From Treponema sp. (lineage in GTDB: Bacteria > Spirochaetota > Spirochaetia > Treponematales > Breznakiellaceae), in the NCBI GenBank assembly GCA_031276615.1, contig JAISND010000260.1, positions 1 to 9,055 of the forward strand: a stretch of 9,055 bases of DNA, given 5' to 3'. Positions within the stretch are counted from its first letter, which is position 1. The number at the start of each line of letters is the position of its first letter. A model generated the notes under the pieces. The model was given only the letters and a program-made list of their open reading frames with translations, did not search any database and had not been told where the DNA came from. The translations under genes and the position numbers were made by a program. Below are positions 1 through 6,244 of the stretch, in pieces.

Positions 1-479
1 CATCCCCGGCGGATCAGCACGTCCCCTTCCCCGCAGTCTTCGCCGGTTTCAACAAGGCCCGTACCCGGGGCAACGCTTCCGTAGACCGCGATATTTTCGG
101 GTCCGGCGCTTTCGCAGTACTCCACCATTACCACCGCGTCCGCACCTTCGGGGATCATGCCCCCGGTAGGCACATAGACGCACTCTCCCCGGCCAGGGGA
201 AACCGCCGCGGCCTTTCCCGTTACCACCGAACCGGCCAGACGCAAAAACACCGGCAGCGATTCCCCCGCGCCGGCGGTATCCCCCGAAACTACCGCGTAC
301 CCGTCCACCGTGGCCCGCCGGAAAGCGGGGATGGGTTCGGGCGAGCGAATGTCTTCCATCACAACGCGGCCAAGTGATTCCGAAAGCGGAACCTTCTCCG
401 GGGCTGTCTTTCCGGACGGCACACAGGCCAGCAGTTTTTCCCGGGCCTCGTGTAGGGTATCGACCGTTAAGAGTTTCAT
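1..479 (-). CDS. moeA: Molybdopterin molybdotransferase MoeA, N-terminal part (runs off left edge)
   Basis: MoeA inserts molybdenum into adenylylated molybdopterin at the last step of molybdenum cofactor synthesis in the cytoplasm. About 159 residues are visible, read from the ATG at 479-477. The start MKLLTVDTLHEAREKLLA matches the usual MoeA opening helix. It is followed by LGRVVMEDIRSPEPIPAFRR, the family signature TVDGYAV at about residues 57-63, then VTGKAA, and GECVYVPTGGMIPEGADAVV at about 98-117, which is the typical TGGxxPxGADAVV element. The last visible part, ETGEDCGEGDVLIRRG, fits the GEDxxxGxxLL stretch before the catalytic MPT-binding domain, which lies outside the window. No clear Shine-Dalgarno precedes the ATG. 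A weak promoter-like sequence sits only about 10 bases upstream, so a very short leader is possible. The gene is divergent from everything to its right. Identity is confident; completeness cannot be judged. Confidence 0.93.
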   Translation of the reverse strand, partial: MKLLTVDTLHEAREKLLACVPSGKTAPEKVPLSESLGRVVMEDIRSPEPIPAFRRATVDGYAVVSGDTAGAGESLPVFLRLAGSVVTGKAAAVSPGRGECVYVPTGGMIPEGADAVVMVEYCESAGPENIAVYGSVAPGTGLVETGEDCGEGDVLIRRG

Positions 480-488
480 ATTCTGAAA

Positions 489-517
489 AGAATATACAAA
501 TATTTGCTGTCCCACAA
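489..517 (-). promoter_or_regulatory. Possible moeA promoter with near-leaderless start
   Basis: On the minus strand TTGTGG (517-512) and TATTCT (494-489) are separated by 17 bases, an acceptable but imperfect sigma70 pair. Transcription would start around 482, almost at the moeA ATG at 479. This fits the lack of a recognisable ribosome binding site there. An overlapping TATATT lies at 496-491 with a 15-base spacer. The region is AT-rich, so chance matches are likely. Confidence 0.25.
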
Positions 518-533
518 GGAGCCGCATTGCCTA

Positions 534-570
534 ATCAGGAATTCCGAATTCGGAATTTCTGTACCCTGAT
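534..570. promoter_or_regulatory. Perfect 18-bp palindrome with flanking inverted repeat (candidate operator)
   Basis: Bases 540-557 read AATTCCGAATTCGGAATT, identical to their reverse complement. The palindrome is enclosed by ATCAGG at 534-539 and CCTGAT at 565-570, which also pair, and a local CAG...CTG extension exists at 536-561. It lies between divergent moeA and the small gene at 672, about 20 bases upstream of the -35 box at 579. That is a suitable place for a dimeric regulator or for a cruciform. There is no T run, so a terminator is unlikely. The regulator is unknown. Confidence 0.5.
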
Positions 571-578
571 GTGTGGTA

Positions 579-607
579 TTGACCTTTTTTTTTGCCTGTT
601 TCATACT
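579..607 (+). promoter_or_regulatory. Sigma70-type promoter for the 29-codon gene
   Basis: TTGACC (579-584) and CATACT (602-607) are spaced by exactly 17 bases, giving a near-consensus -35 box and a weaker -10 box. Transcription would start near 614 and leave a leader of roughly 58 bases before the GTG at 672. A run of nine T lies inside the spacer. The palindrome at 540-557 is just upstream. Confidence 0.5.
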
Positions 608-671
608 GGTTGAAATAGTTTCTGTCGCGGCTTTTGCCGCTTTTTTAATCTTGAGACAAGGAGAGCCTGAA

Positions 672-761
672 GTGCCCTGCGGAAGAAAACGCAAACTGAG
701 GAAAATTGCCACCCATAAACGCAAGAAGAAACTGCGGAAGAACAGACACAAGAATAAATAG
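672..761 (+). CDS. Small basic AURKAIP1/COX24-domain protein (29 residues, likely ribosome-associated)
   Basis: The reading frame from the GTG at 672 to the TAG at 759-761 encodes 29 residues. It starts M(V)PCGRKRKLRKIATHK and ends RKKKLRKNRHKNK. The pattern of Lys/Arg clusters around KIATHKRKK and LRKNRHK matches the short bacterial proteins annotated as AURKAIP1/COX24 domain-containing, related to the C-terminus of mitochondrial ribosomal protein mS38. A role on the ribosome is an inference from that relationship. An excellent Shine-Dalgarno, AAGGAG at 658-663, is 8 bases from the GTG, which decides the start. The same frame is open back to a GTG at 573, which would add a hydrophobic stretch, but that start has no ribosome binding site and lies upstream of the promoter. 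The protein has one Cys and no acidic residue. Its stop codon overlaps the left arm of the inverted repeat that begins at 760. Confidence 0.75.
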   Translation: MPCGRKRKLRKIATHKRKKKLRKNRHKNK

Positions 762-909
762 TCTGTCACTGACAGAGTTGTTCAGAAACTTCAGTTTCCG
801 TTGAACCAAAGGTTTGCCAACAAGCGCCCGGAAAAGACTTGCAGGCTGACCTTTGGTCAAGCCAACCGGTTGTTGAACAAGTCCAATGCAGACACATTGT
901 TGACAGACT
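760..909. repeat. Nested inverted repeats, about 150-base fold-back element
   Basis: Three sets of inverted arms are nested. The outer set is AGTCTGTCA (760-768) with TGACAGACT (901-909). The middle set is TTGTTCA (778-784) with TGAACAA (874-880). The inner set is a long imperfect stem between 801-824 and 838-860, built from TTG/CAA, ACCAAAGGT/ACCTTTGGT, GCC/GGC and CAAG/CTTG, with a 13-base loop. Local small hairpins (TCTGTC-ACT-GACAGA at 762-776; GAAAC-TTCA-GTTTC near 787-800) and the palindrome CAACCGGTTG (863-872) add to the structure. No open frame of note is present. It could be a small MITE-like element, a structured 3' untranslated region of the 29-codon gene, or a non-coding RNA. The left arm overlaps that gene's stop codon. 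Confidence 0.5.
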
Positions 910-981
910 TCCCTGAAACGGGGGTTTCCCCAAATCCGGCGCTCCTGGCGATCGTTATTTTGGTAAACTTCCGCGGATTCC

Positions 982-1010
982 GGGGCCTCCTGTTTGTTCA
1001 GGCCCCTTTT
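982..1010 (+). terminator. Intrinsic terminator after the 29-codon gene transcript
   Basis: GGGGCCT (982-988) pairs perfectly with AGGCCCC (1000-1006), leaving an 11-base loop, and TTTT follows at 1007-1010. With the promoter at 579 this would bound a transcript of about 400 bases carrying the 29-codon gene and the structured region. The T run is short, so the efficiency is uncertain. Confidence 0.55.
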
Positions 1011-1012
1011 CA

Positions 1013-1065
1013 GGCCGTTTTTGAAAAAAAATCCATGATTCAGCGGGTTTTTTTAAAAAACGGCC
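1013..1065. repeat. A/T-rich long hairpin immediately upstream of dxs
   Basis: GGCCGTTTTT (1013-1022) pairs perfectly with AAAAACGGCC (1056-1065). After one mismatch, seven A (1024-1030) pair with seven T (1048-1054), leaving a loop of roughly 17 bases. It lies directly after the terminator-like hairpin and about 40 bases before the dxs ATG, where the dxs promoter or leader would be expected. It could be a second terminator in tandem, a leader structure, or a DNA element. I could not find a convincing promoter for dxs in 911-1104; the best -10-like sequence is TTATAC at 1071-1076, without a good -35 box. The stretch 911-981 holds only a small GAAAC/GTTTC hairpin (915-928). Confidence 0.45.
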
Positions 1066-1104
1066 CCGTTTTATACGGATTCCGTGTCCTTAACTGGTAA
1101 AACG

Positions 1105-3093
1105 ATGCAAAAAAACGATACTTCTCTTTTATCCCGTCTCGAAAATCCGGCGGATCTTAAAAAATTAAACGCCTCCGAACTTAACCTGCTGGCCGACGAA
1201 ATACGCGAAACCATTATTTCGACCGTAAGCAAAAGCGGGGGACACCTGGCTTCCAACCTGGGGGTAGTGGAGCTGACCATAGCCCTGCACCGGGTTTTTA
1301 ATTCACCCGAAGATATGATCGTCTGGGATGTGGGGCACCAGTGTTATGCCCACAAGCTGCTTACCGGCCGTTACGGCGGTTTTTCCGTTCTCCGCAAAGC
1401 GGGGGGAATCGCGGGGTTTCCCAGGCGATCCGAAAGTGCCCATGACTGCTTCAATACCGGCCATGCCTCAACTTCGATCTCCGCGGCCCTCGGCCTTCTC
1501 GCGGGCGAGCGCATGAAGGGGGGCAGGGCGCGGACAGTCGCGGTGATTGGCGACGGCGCCCTGACCGGCGGCCTTGCCTACGAAGCCCTTTCCCACGCGG
1601 GGCAGCTTGGGCTTCCGCTTGTTGTCATCCTGAACGACAACAAAATGTCCATCAGCCCCAATGTGGGGGGACTTTCCAAATATTTAAGCCGCCTTTCCAT
1701 GAAATCGAAGTACCAGCTTTTCCGCCGCCACTTCGACGCAATGGCCAAAAAAATCCCCTTTATCGGCGATGTTTTTTTTGAGCTTGTGGTACGCCTCAAG
1801 CGGGCAGTCAAGGCCGTGTTCTATACGGACAACTTTTTCGTGGATCTCGGTTTTGAGTATGTGGGGCCCATCGAAGGCCATCATATCCAGACTCTTGCCG
1901 GGGTTCTGGAGGACGTGCGGCGCCTTGAACGGCCGGTGGTGATCCATGTGATCACCCGCAAGGGCAAGGGTTACGGTTTTGCCGAGGACGATCCCGGCGC
2001 CTACCACGGCGTCGCTTCTTTTTCGGTAAGCGGAGGCATTGCCCGCCCCGGCGCGGGGGGAGTTCTCCCGGTTCCGGCCGCGGGAAGCGCCTTTACCGAT
2101 GTTTTCGGCGCCGCCCTTCTTGACGCTGCGCGGAGGGACAGCCGCGTAACCGCGATAACCGCGGCGATGGACAAGGGTACGGGCCTTTCGGCCTTCAGGA
2201 AGGAATTCCCGAAGCGTTTCTTTGACGTGGGTATAGCCGAGGAACACGCGGTTACCTTCGCCGCGGGTCTTGCCGTGAAGGGTCTCAGCCCCGTGGTGGC
2301 GATCTATTCGACCTTTATCCAGCGTTCCGTGGATCAGATCATCCACGATGTGGGGCTTCAGAACCTTCCCGTTACCTTTGTCCTGGATCACGCGGGTTTT
2401 GTGGCGGCCGACGGGGAAACCCATCAGGGGCTTTTCGACATTGCCCTGTTCCGCGCCGTGCCGAATATGACCATCCTTGCCCCTGCCGGGGCCGCCGAGC
2501 TGAGGCTCATGCTTGACTGGGCGCTGGCCCGGCGGGAAAGAGACGGGGAAGCCGGGCCCCTTATGATCCGTTACCCCAAGGCGCGCTGTCCCGCCGAGGC
2601 GCCGGCCTTTTCCCTTCCGCCGGAAACAGGGCGGGGCGTCTGGCTGCGCGGGGGAACCGGCTATCGGGAAGAAGGCCGGCTTTGCCTCGCCTTTACCGGA
2701 AGCCTCTACCGGGAAGCGCTTGACGCGGCGCGGCGGCTCGAAGCCGCGGGCATTAGCGCGGATCTTTACAATCTCCGCTTCCTCAAGCCCGCAGATGAAG
2801 ATTATCTTGCGGATATCATGAATCGCTATGCGGTTGTGGCCTTCATCGAAGAAGGAATACGGAACGGCGGTTTTGGGGAATACGCCGCGGAGCTTGCGCA
2901 GCGTCGGCGCTGCCGTTCCGCCGTCGCGGTCTTCGCCGCGGAAGGCGGGGATCTGGGCACCAGGGAGGAACTGCTGCGCGGCAGCGGGCTTGACGGGGAA
3001 GGCATCGCTTCGCGCCTGCTGGCCCTTCCGGAAAGCACGGCGGAAACCGTAAAAATTCCGGCCGGATTTTTACAGCAGCCGGCCGCGTTTTGA
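1105..3093 (+). CDS. dxs: 1-deoxy-D-xylulose-5-phosphate synthase
   Basis: DXS condenses pyruvate and glyceraldehyde 3-phosphate with thiamine diphosphate. This is the entry step of the MEP isoprenoid pathway, and the product also feeds thiamine and pyridoxal synthesis. Numbering from the ATG at 1105 (662 residues), the protein shows GGHLASNLGVVELTIALH near 45-62, VGHQCYAHK near 77-85, and the thiamine-diphosphate motif GDGALTGG (149-156) with NDN at 177-179. It continues with GKGYGFAEDD near 287-296, DVGIAEEHAVTFAAG (374-388, with the catalytic Glu at about 379), and DLGTREELLRGSGLDGEGI in the C-terminal domain. The family is usually about 600-640 residues, so this protein is complete and slightly long. 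A GTG at 1084 would add seven residues. I prefer the ATG because family members begin close to the LLSRLENPADLKKL segment, although neither start has a strong Shine-Dalgarno. The gene is GC-rich and sits upstream of folP with a 61-base gap. Confidence 0.97.
   Translation: MQKNDTSLLSRLENPADLKKLNASELNLLADEIRETIISTVSKSGGHLASNLGVVELTIALHRVFNSPEDMIVWDVGHQCYAHKLLTGRYGGFSVLRKAGGIAGFPRRSESAHDCFNTGHASTSISAALGLLAGERMKGGRARTVAVIGDGALTGGLAYEALSHAGQLGLPLVVILNDNKMSISPNVGGLSKYLSRLSMKSKYQLFRRHFDAMAKKIPFIGDVFFELVVRLKRAVKAVFYTDNFFVDLGFEYVGPIEGHHIQTLAGVLEDVRRLERPVVIHVITRKGKGYGFAEDDPGAYHGVASFSVSGGIARPGAGGVLPVPAAGSAFTDVFGAALLDAARRDSRVTAITAAMDKGTGLSAFRKEFPKRFFDVGIAEEHAVTFAAGLAVKGLSPVVAIYSTFIQRSVDQIIHDVGLQNLPVTFVLDHAGFVAADGETHQGLFDIALFRAVPNMTILAPAGAAELRLMLDWALARRERDGEAGPLMIRYPKARCPAEAPAFSLPPETGRGVWLRGGTGYREEGRLCLAFTGSLYREALDAARRLEAAGISADLYNLRFLKPADEDYLADIMNRYAVVAFIEEGIRNGGFGEYAAELAQRRRCRSAVAVFAAEGGDLGTREELLRGSGLDGEGIASRLLALPESTAETVKIPAGFLQQPAAF
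3059..3091 (+). terminator. Possible weak terminator or attenuator at the dxs 3' end
   Basis: CGGCCGG (3059-3065) pairs perfectly with CCGGCCG (3079-3085) across a 13-base loop, and CGTTTT follows. The stem overlaps the last dxs codons and the TGA at 3091-3093. The U run is short and offset, so partial termination is the most that can be proposed. Confidence 0.3.
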
Positions 3094-3154
3094 GGGCCCC
3101 GGATTTTTATGCGATTTTGCGCAACAGACCGGTAAAAAACGCCGAAATTTCAAT

Positions 3155-4033
3155 ATGCGGACAAACGAATCTCCGGTGGAATGTCATCCCCCAAAAGCCG
3201 CTGCCCTGGAGCTTGCCTCCGGCGCGGTTCTCGATTTTTCCGGCCCTCCCCTGGTAATGGGTATAGTCAACTGCAACGGGGATTCGTTCTTTCCCCCGAG
3301 CCGCGCCCGCGCCGCCGCCGCCGTGGAAAAGGCGCTGGCCGCGGCAAGGGACGGGGCGAAAATAATAGACCTTGGGGCGGAATCCACCCGTCCCGGCGCG
3401 GCCTATGTTTCCGCGGAAGAGGAACTGGAGCGGCTCATCCCGGTCATCGAGGGTTTCAGGCGGCGTTCGGACGTTCCGCTCTCGGTGGATACCCGGAAGG
3501 CCGCGGTTGCCCGCGCGAGCCTTGAGGCGGGCGCCGGCATCATCAACGACATTTCCGCGCTGGAGGATGATCCGGAAATGGCCTCCGTCTGCGCGGGGAA
3601 AAAGGCCGCGGTGGTACTGATGCACAAGAAGGGGGAGCCGGCTACCATGCAGGAAAACCCCGTTTACGCGGATGCGGCTTCGGAGGTGCGGGACTACCTC
3701 TTTGACGCGGCCTCCCGCGCCGCGGCCGCGGGTATCGGGCGGGAAAGGATCATTCTTGATCCCGGCATCGGCTTCGGCAAGCGTCTTGGGGACAATCTTT
3801 CCATCCTGCGTCGTCTTGCGGAAATCTGTTCCGGCTATTATCCTGTATTGGTAGGGCTTTCCCGAAAAACTTTTGTGGGAGAGCTTACCGGAAGGGCCGT
3901 GGGAGACAGGCTTGCCGGGACCCTGGCGGCGGAGGCTTTCAGCGTTTTACGGGGCGCCGCCATTATCCGGGTTCACGATGTGGCGGAAACCGTCGACATG
4001 GTGAAGGTGCTCTTCGGCCTGATGAACGCGTAA
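3155..4033 (+). CDS. folP: Dihydropteroate synthase
   Basis: FolP joins p-aminobenzoate to dihydropterin pyrophosphate to give dihydropteroate in folate synthesis, and is the target of sulfonamides. The 292-residue product has the TIM-barrel motifs in order: MGIVNCNGDSFF (35-46), IDLGAESTRPGA (71-82), PLSVDTRK (108-115), GIINDISAL (128-136), VVLMHKKG (153-160), ILDPGIGFGK (200-209), GLSRKTFVG (234-242) and the C-terminal RVHDV (272-276), where the Arg and His bind pterin pyrophosphate. The oddity is loop 1: the usual N-V-T-P-D-S-F is N-C-N-G-D-S-F here, while the Asn, Asp, Ser and Phe are kept. Length is normal, with about 25 extra N-terminal residues before the first strand. The ATG at 3155 has only a weak ribosome binding site. 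The gene ends 45 bases before cdaA and probably leads the same operon. Confidence 0.96.
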   Translation: MRTNESPVECHPPKAAALELASGAVLDFSGPPLVMGIVNCNGDSFFPPSRARAAAAVEKALAAARDGAKIIDLGAESTRPGAAYVSAEEELERLIPVIEGFRRRSDVPLSVDTRKAAVARASLEAGAGIINDISALEDDPEMASVCAGKKAAVVLMHKKGEPATMQENPVYADAASEVRDYLFDAASRAAAAGIGRERIILDPGIGFGKRLGDNLSILRRLAEICSGYYPVLVGLSRKTFVGELTGRAVGDRLAGTLAAEAFSVLRGAAIIRVHDVAETVDMVKVLFGLMNA

Positions 4034-4078
4034 TCCGGCGGCCCGCGCCTCTGGCGGGGCGGCCCCTGAAGGAAATAT

Positions 4079-4921
4079 ATGGCCTGGTTTCAGCGGCTCA
4101 GCTCACTGTACGATCTCGTCCGGCCCGTCCTGGATGTGGCCATTCTCGCCTTCCTGCTGTACAAGGCCTACGAGCTGCTGGTAAAAACCCAGGCGGTACA
4201 GCTCGTCAAGGGCGCCGCCTTCCTTGCCCTGGTTTACGGCATCGCCTTTTTCTTCAGGCTTACCACCCTGCAGTGGATCCTTACCATCATCGGCCCCGGC
4301 CTTGTCATCGCCATTGCCATTGTTTTTCAGCCCGAGCTGCGCAAGATCATCATACGGCTGGGGCAGGGGGAATTTTTCCGGCCCGATACCAAACCCCACA
4401 TAGGCCAGCTTGAAGCGGTGGTGACGGCGGCGGAGATTCTTTCCCGGCAGAGGCGGGGGATGCTGGTTGTTTTCCCCAGGCGGATAAACATCAGGAACAT
4501 CATTGACACCGGAACCAGGATGAACGCCGAAATTTCCTCAAGCCTGATAGTGACGGTTTTTGAATTTGACGGCCCCCTCCATGACGGCGCCATGATCGTA
4601 CAGAACGGGAAGATCGCCGCCGCCGGATGTTTCCTGCCCCTGTCGGAGCAGCAGGATATACGCAAGAGTTTCGGCACCCGCCACCGGGCAAGCCTGGGAA
4701 TGTCCGAGCAGTCCGACGCCGTCATACTCGTGGTGTCGGAGGAAACCGGCGCGATTTCCCTGGCCTATGACGCCAGGCTCTATTATGATCTTTCATCAAT
4801 AGAGGTGACCCGCAAACTGAAAGAACTTCTCGACAAGGGAAGCCGGAAAGCGGAGCCCGGGAGAATCTCCCTTGAAGGCGCCGTTCTGGAAGAGAATAAG
4901 GATGTTTTCGTTGAACAGTAG
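4079..4921 (+). CDS. cdaA: Diadenylate cyclase CdaA, membrane-bound
   Basis: CdaA makes cyclic di-AMP from two ATP at the inner face of the membrane. In the family this nucleotide controls potassium and osmolyte uptake and cell-wall balance. The 280-residue protein has three predicted N-terminal membrane helices at roughly 15-34, 42-60 and 65-84, a linker with FQPELRKIIIRLGQGEFF (83-100), and a DAC domain from about 110 to 250. The catalytic DGA motif is in PLHDGAMIV (166-174) and the RHR motif is in GTRHRASLGMSE (199-210), so the enzyme should be active. A short charged tail follows. The Shine-Dalgarno GAAGGA at 4068-4073 stands 5 bases before the ATG. The 3' end overlaps cdaR by 20 bases, the usual pairing of these partners. 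Identity is very secure. Confidence 0.97.
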   Translation: MAWFQRLSSLYDLVRPVLDVAILAFLLYKAYELLVKTQAVQLVKGAAFLALVYGIAFFFRLTTLQWILTIIGPGLVIAIAIVFQPELRKIIIRLGQGEFFRPDTKPHIGQLEAVVTAAEILSRQRRGMLVVFPRRINIRNIIDTGTRMNAEISSSLIVTVFEFDGPLHDGAMIVQNGKIAAAGCFLPLSEQQDIRKSFGTRHRASLGMSEQSDAVILVVSEETGAISLAYDARLYYDLSSIEVTRKLKELLDKGSRKAEPGRISLEGAVLEENKDVFVEQ

Positions 4922-5864
4922 AAAGCTGTTTGCCCGCATCGCGGAAAACTGGTTTGCCAAGGTACTCTCCGTTTTCATCGCGCTTCTTCTTTTTGTTTTT
5001 CACCGCATGAGCACCCTTGAGGATCGGTTCCTTTCCGTTCCCCTTGCCGTCGAGGCTAACGCCCTGTTTATCCCGGCCAGCTCCTATACACGCATTATCA
5101 AGGTGACGATCAGGGGCGACGCGAACAGCATCTACCCCATCCTTGAGGATGATATTGAGGCCTACATCGATCTTAAAAAATACGATGCCGGGGGCTGGTA
5201 CCGCGTGCCGGTCCAGGTACGCAAAAAGGGTACGGCCCTCGGAGTCGAGCCGCTTGAAATATCCGTCGACCCCATGGAAATCTCCCTTCAGCTTGATCAG
5301 AAGACAAGCAAGTACGTTCCCCTTACGGCGGGCCTCCGGGGAAACGTCGAGTCGGGCTACGATTTTGTTTCCTATACCCTTACCCCGACACAGGTTGTGA
5401 TAGACGGCCCCATGAATGTCGTGGGAGCCGTTTCGGAACTCTACACCGACGTTGTGGATCTGGAAGGAAGGAAGGAAGATTTTTCCGTAATGGTAAACGT
5501 CCTCAACCGGGACCCCCTCATTGTTATCCGGGGAAACGGCATGACCGAATTCCGGGGCTTTATCAGGCCCTCGGTGCCGGTGAGAAACATCGACGAGATA
5601 CCCATCGTTTTCCACGGACTTGCCGGCTCTCTGGAGGGCGTCCCGGATATCAAAACCGGAAGCGTCCGCCTTGAGGGGGATCAGGCCCTGCTCGATCAGT
5701 TCGTCCCCCCCCCGGATTTCCTCTCGGTTGACTGTTCCCCCGTCACCGGGCCGGGTGAATACACATTGCCCGTAACGGTAAACCTGCCTCCGGGTTTGAG
5801 TCTGGTGCGGCGGGAACCGCAGAGAGTCACGCTTGCCGTAAGCCCGGGGGATGAGGCCCCGTGA
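4902..5864 (+). CDS. cdaR: CdaR-like YbbR-domain protein, regulator of CdaA
   Basis: YbbR-domain proteins encoded next to cdaA are anchored outside the cytoplasmic membrane, bind CdaA and tune c-di-AMP synthesis. This product (320 residues from the ATG at 4902) starts with a short basic cytoplasmic part, then a single membrane anchor at about residues 19-35 in WFAKVLSVFIALLLFVFHRM. A long beta-rich extracytoplasmic part follows with YbbR-like repeats, for example the VPLAVEAN region, the VPLTAGLRG...YTLTPTQVVIDGP region (residues roughly 145-175) and IPIVFHGLAG. The exact number of repeats cannot be counted by eye. The start is the ATG at 4902 because GGAAGAG at 4888-4894 is correctly spaced; a TTG at 4872 would extend it by ten residues. 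The gene overlaps cdaA by 20 bases and its TGA overlaps the acpS GTG by 4 bases, so translational coupling is likely on both sides. No GlmM gene follows, unlike in many Firmicutes. Confidence 0.88.
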   Translation: MFSLNSRKLFARIAENWFAKVLSVFIALLLFVFHRMSTLEDRFLSVPLAVEANALFIPASSYTRIIKVTIRGDANSIYPILEDDIEAYIDLKKYDAGGWYRVPVQVRKKGTALGVEPLEISVDPMEISLQLDQKTSKYVPLTAGLRGNVESGYDFVSYTLTPTQVVIDGPMNVVGAVSELYTDVVDLEGRKEDFSVMVNVLNRDPLIVIRGNGMTEFRGFIRPSVPVRNIDEIPIVFHGLAGSLEGVPDIKTGSVRLEGDQALLDQFVPPPDFLSVDCSPVTGPGEYTLPVTVNLPPGLSLVRREPQRVTLAVSPGDEAP

Positions 5865-6235
5865 TCATCGGTATCGGTGTTGACATAGTGCATGTCAGGC
5901 GCATGGAACGCTGGCGCCGCGTTCCGGGGCTTCTGGAACGGTTTTTCCACCCCGGCGAACTTTCGGCCTCGCTTTCACGGGGAAGCGGCGATGTTCTTTC
6001 CCTTGCCGCGCGTTTCGCCGCGAAGGAGGCCTTCGGCAAGGCCCTGGGAACGGGGCTTGTCGGCATAGTGCTGAAGGATATTATGGTAATCAACCGGCAC
6101 AACGGAAGGCCGGAAATAAAGCTCGGGGGAACCGCCCGCGCGGCGCTTGAAAAAAGCGGGGCGAATACGGTGCATGTTTCGCTTACCCATGAGCGGGACA
6201 ACGCCGTTGCGATGGTGGTTCTTGAATTGGTATAA
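5861..6235 (+). CDS. acpS: Holo-[acyl-carrier-protein] synthase
   Basis: AcpS transfers the 4'-phosphopantetheine arm of coenzyme A to a serine of acyl carrier protein, activating it for fatty acid synthesis. The 124-residue product has the family start IIGIGVDIVHVRRM, with the metal-binding Asp at residue 8. It then has RFAAKEAFGKALGTG (51-65) containing the second acidic metal ligand (Glu 56), and the C-terminal strand VHVSLTHERDNAVAMVVLE. Length is typical of the trimeric AcpS type. The GTG start is fixed by the GTGA overlap with the cdaR stop and by the immediate IIGIGVD motif, and a G-rich stretch before it (GGGGGATGAGG) can serve as ribosome binding site. The TAA at the end lies within the ribosome binding site of the next gene. 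Confidence 0.96.
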   Translation: MIIGIGVDIVHVRRMERWRRVPGLLERFFHPGELSASLSRGSGDVLSLAARFAAKEAFGKALGTGLVGIVLKDIMVINRHNGRPEIKLGGTARAALEKSGANTVHVSLTHERDNAVAMVVLELV

Positions 6236-6244
6236 GGGGAAACA

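Noticed and set aside
573..671. N-terminal extension of the small basic protein with a membrane-like segment
   Set aside because: No Shine-Dalgarno at the GTG 573, the promoter -35 and -10 boxes lie inside this stretch, and the strong AAGGAG at 658 points to the GTG at 672.
1084..1104. GTG start for dxs seven codons upstream of the ATG
   Set aside because: It lacks a ribosome binding site and the ATG at 1105 better matches where the family begins, though the evidence is not decisive.
1684..2424. Long open frame on the minus strand inside dxs (246 codons)
   Set aside because: It is antisense to an unmistakable dxs frame, has no recognisable motif, and arises from the GC-rich codon pattern that removes stops on the opposite strand.
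4034..4070. GC-rich stem between folP and cdaA as a terminator
   Set aside because: The pairing is imperfect and no T run follows; the region instead ends in the cdaA ribosome binding site.
4872..4901. TTG start extending cdaR by ten codons
   Set aside because: The ATG at 4902 has a well-spaced GGAAGAG and gives the usual short basic N-terminus before the membrane anchor.
4722..5615. Minus-strand open frame of 297 codons across cdaA and cdaR
   Set aside because: Both plus-strand genes are clearly recognised, the antisense product resembles no family, and it has no ribosome binding site or operon logic.
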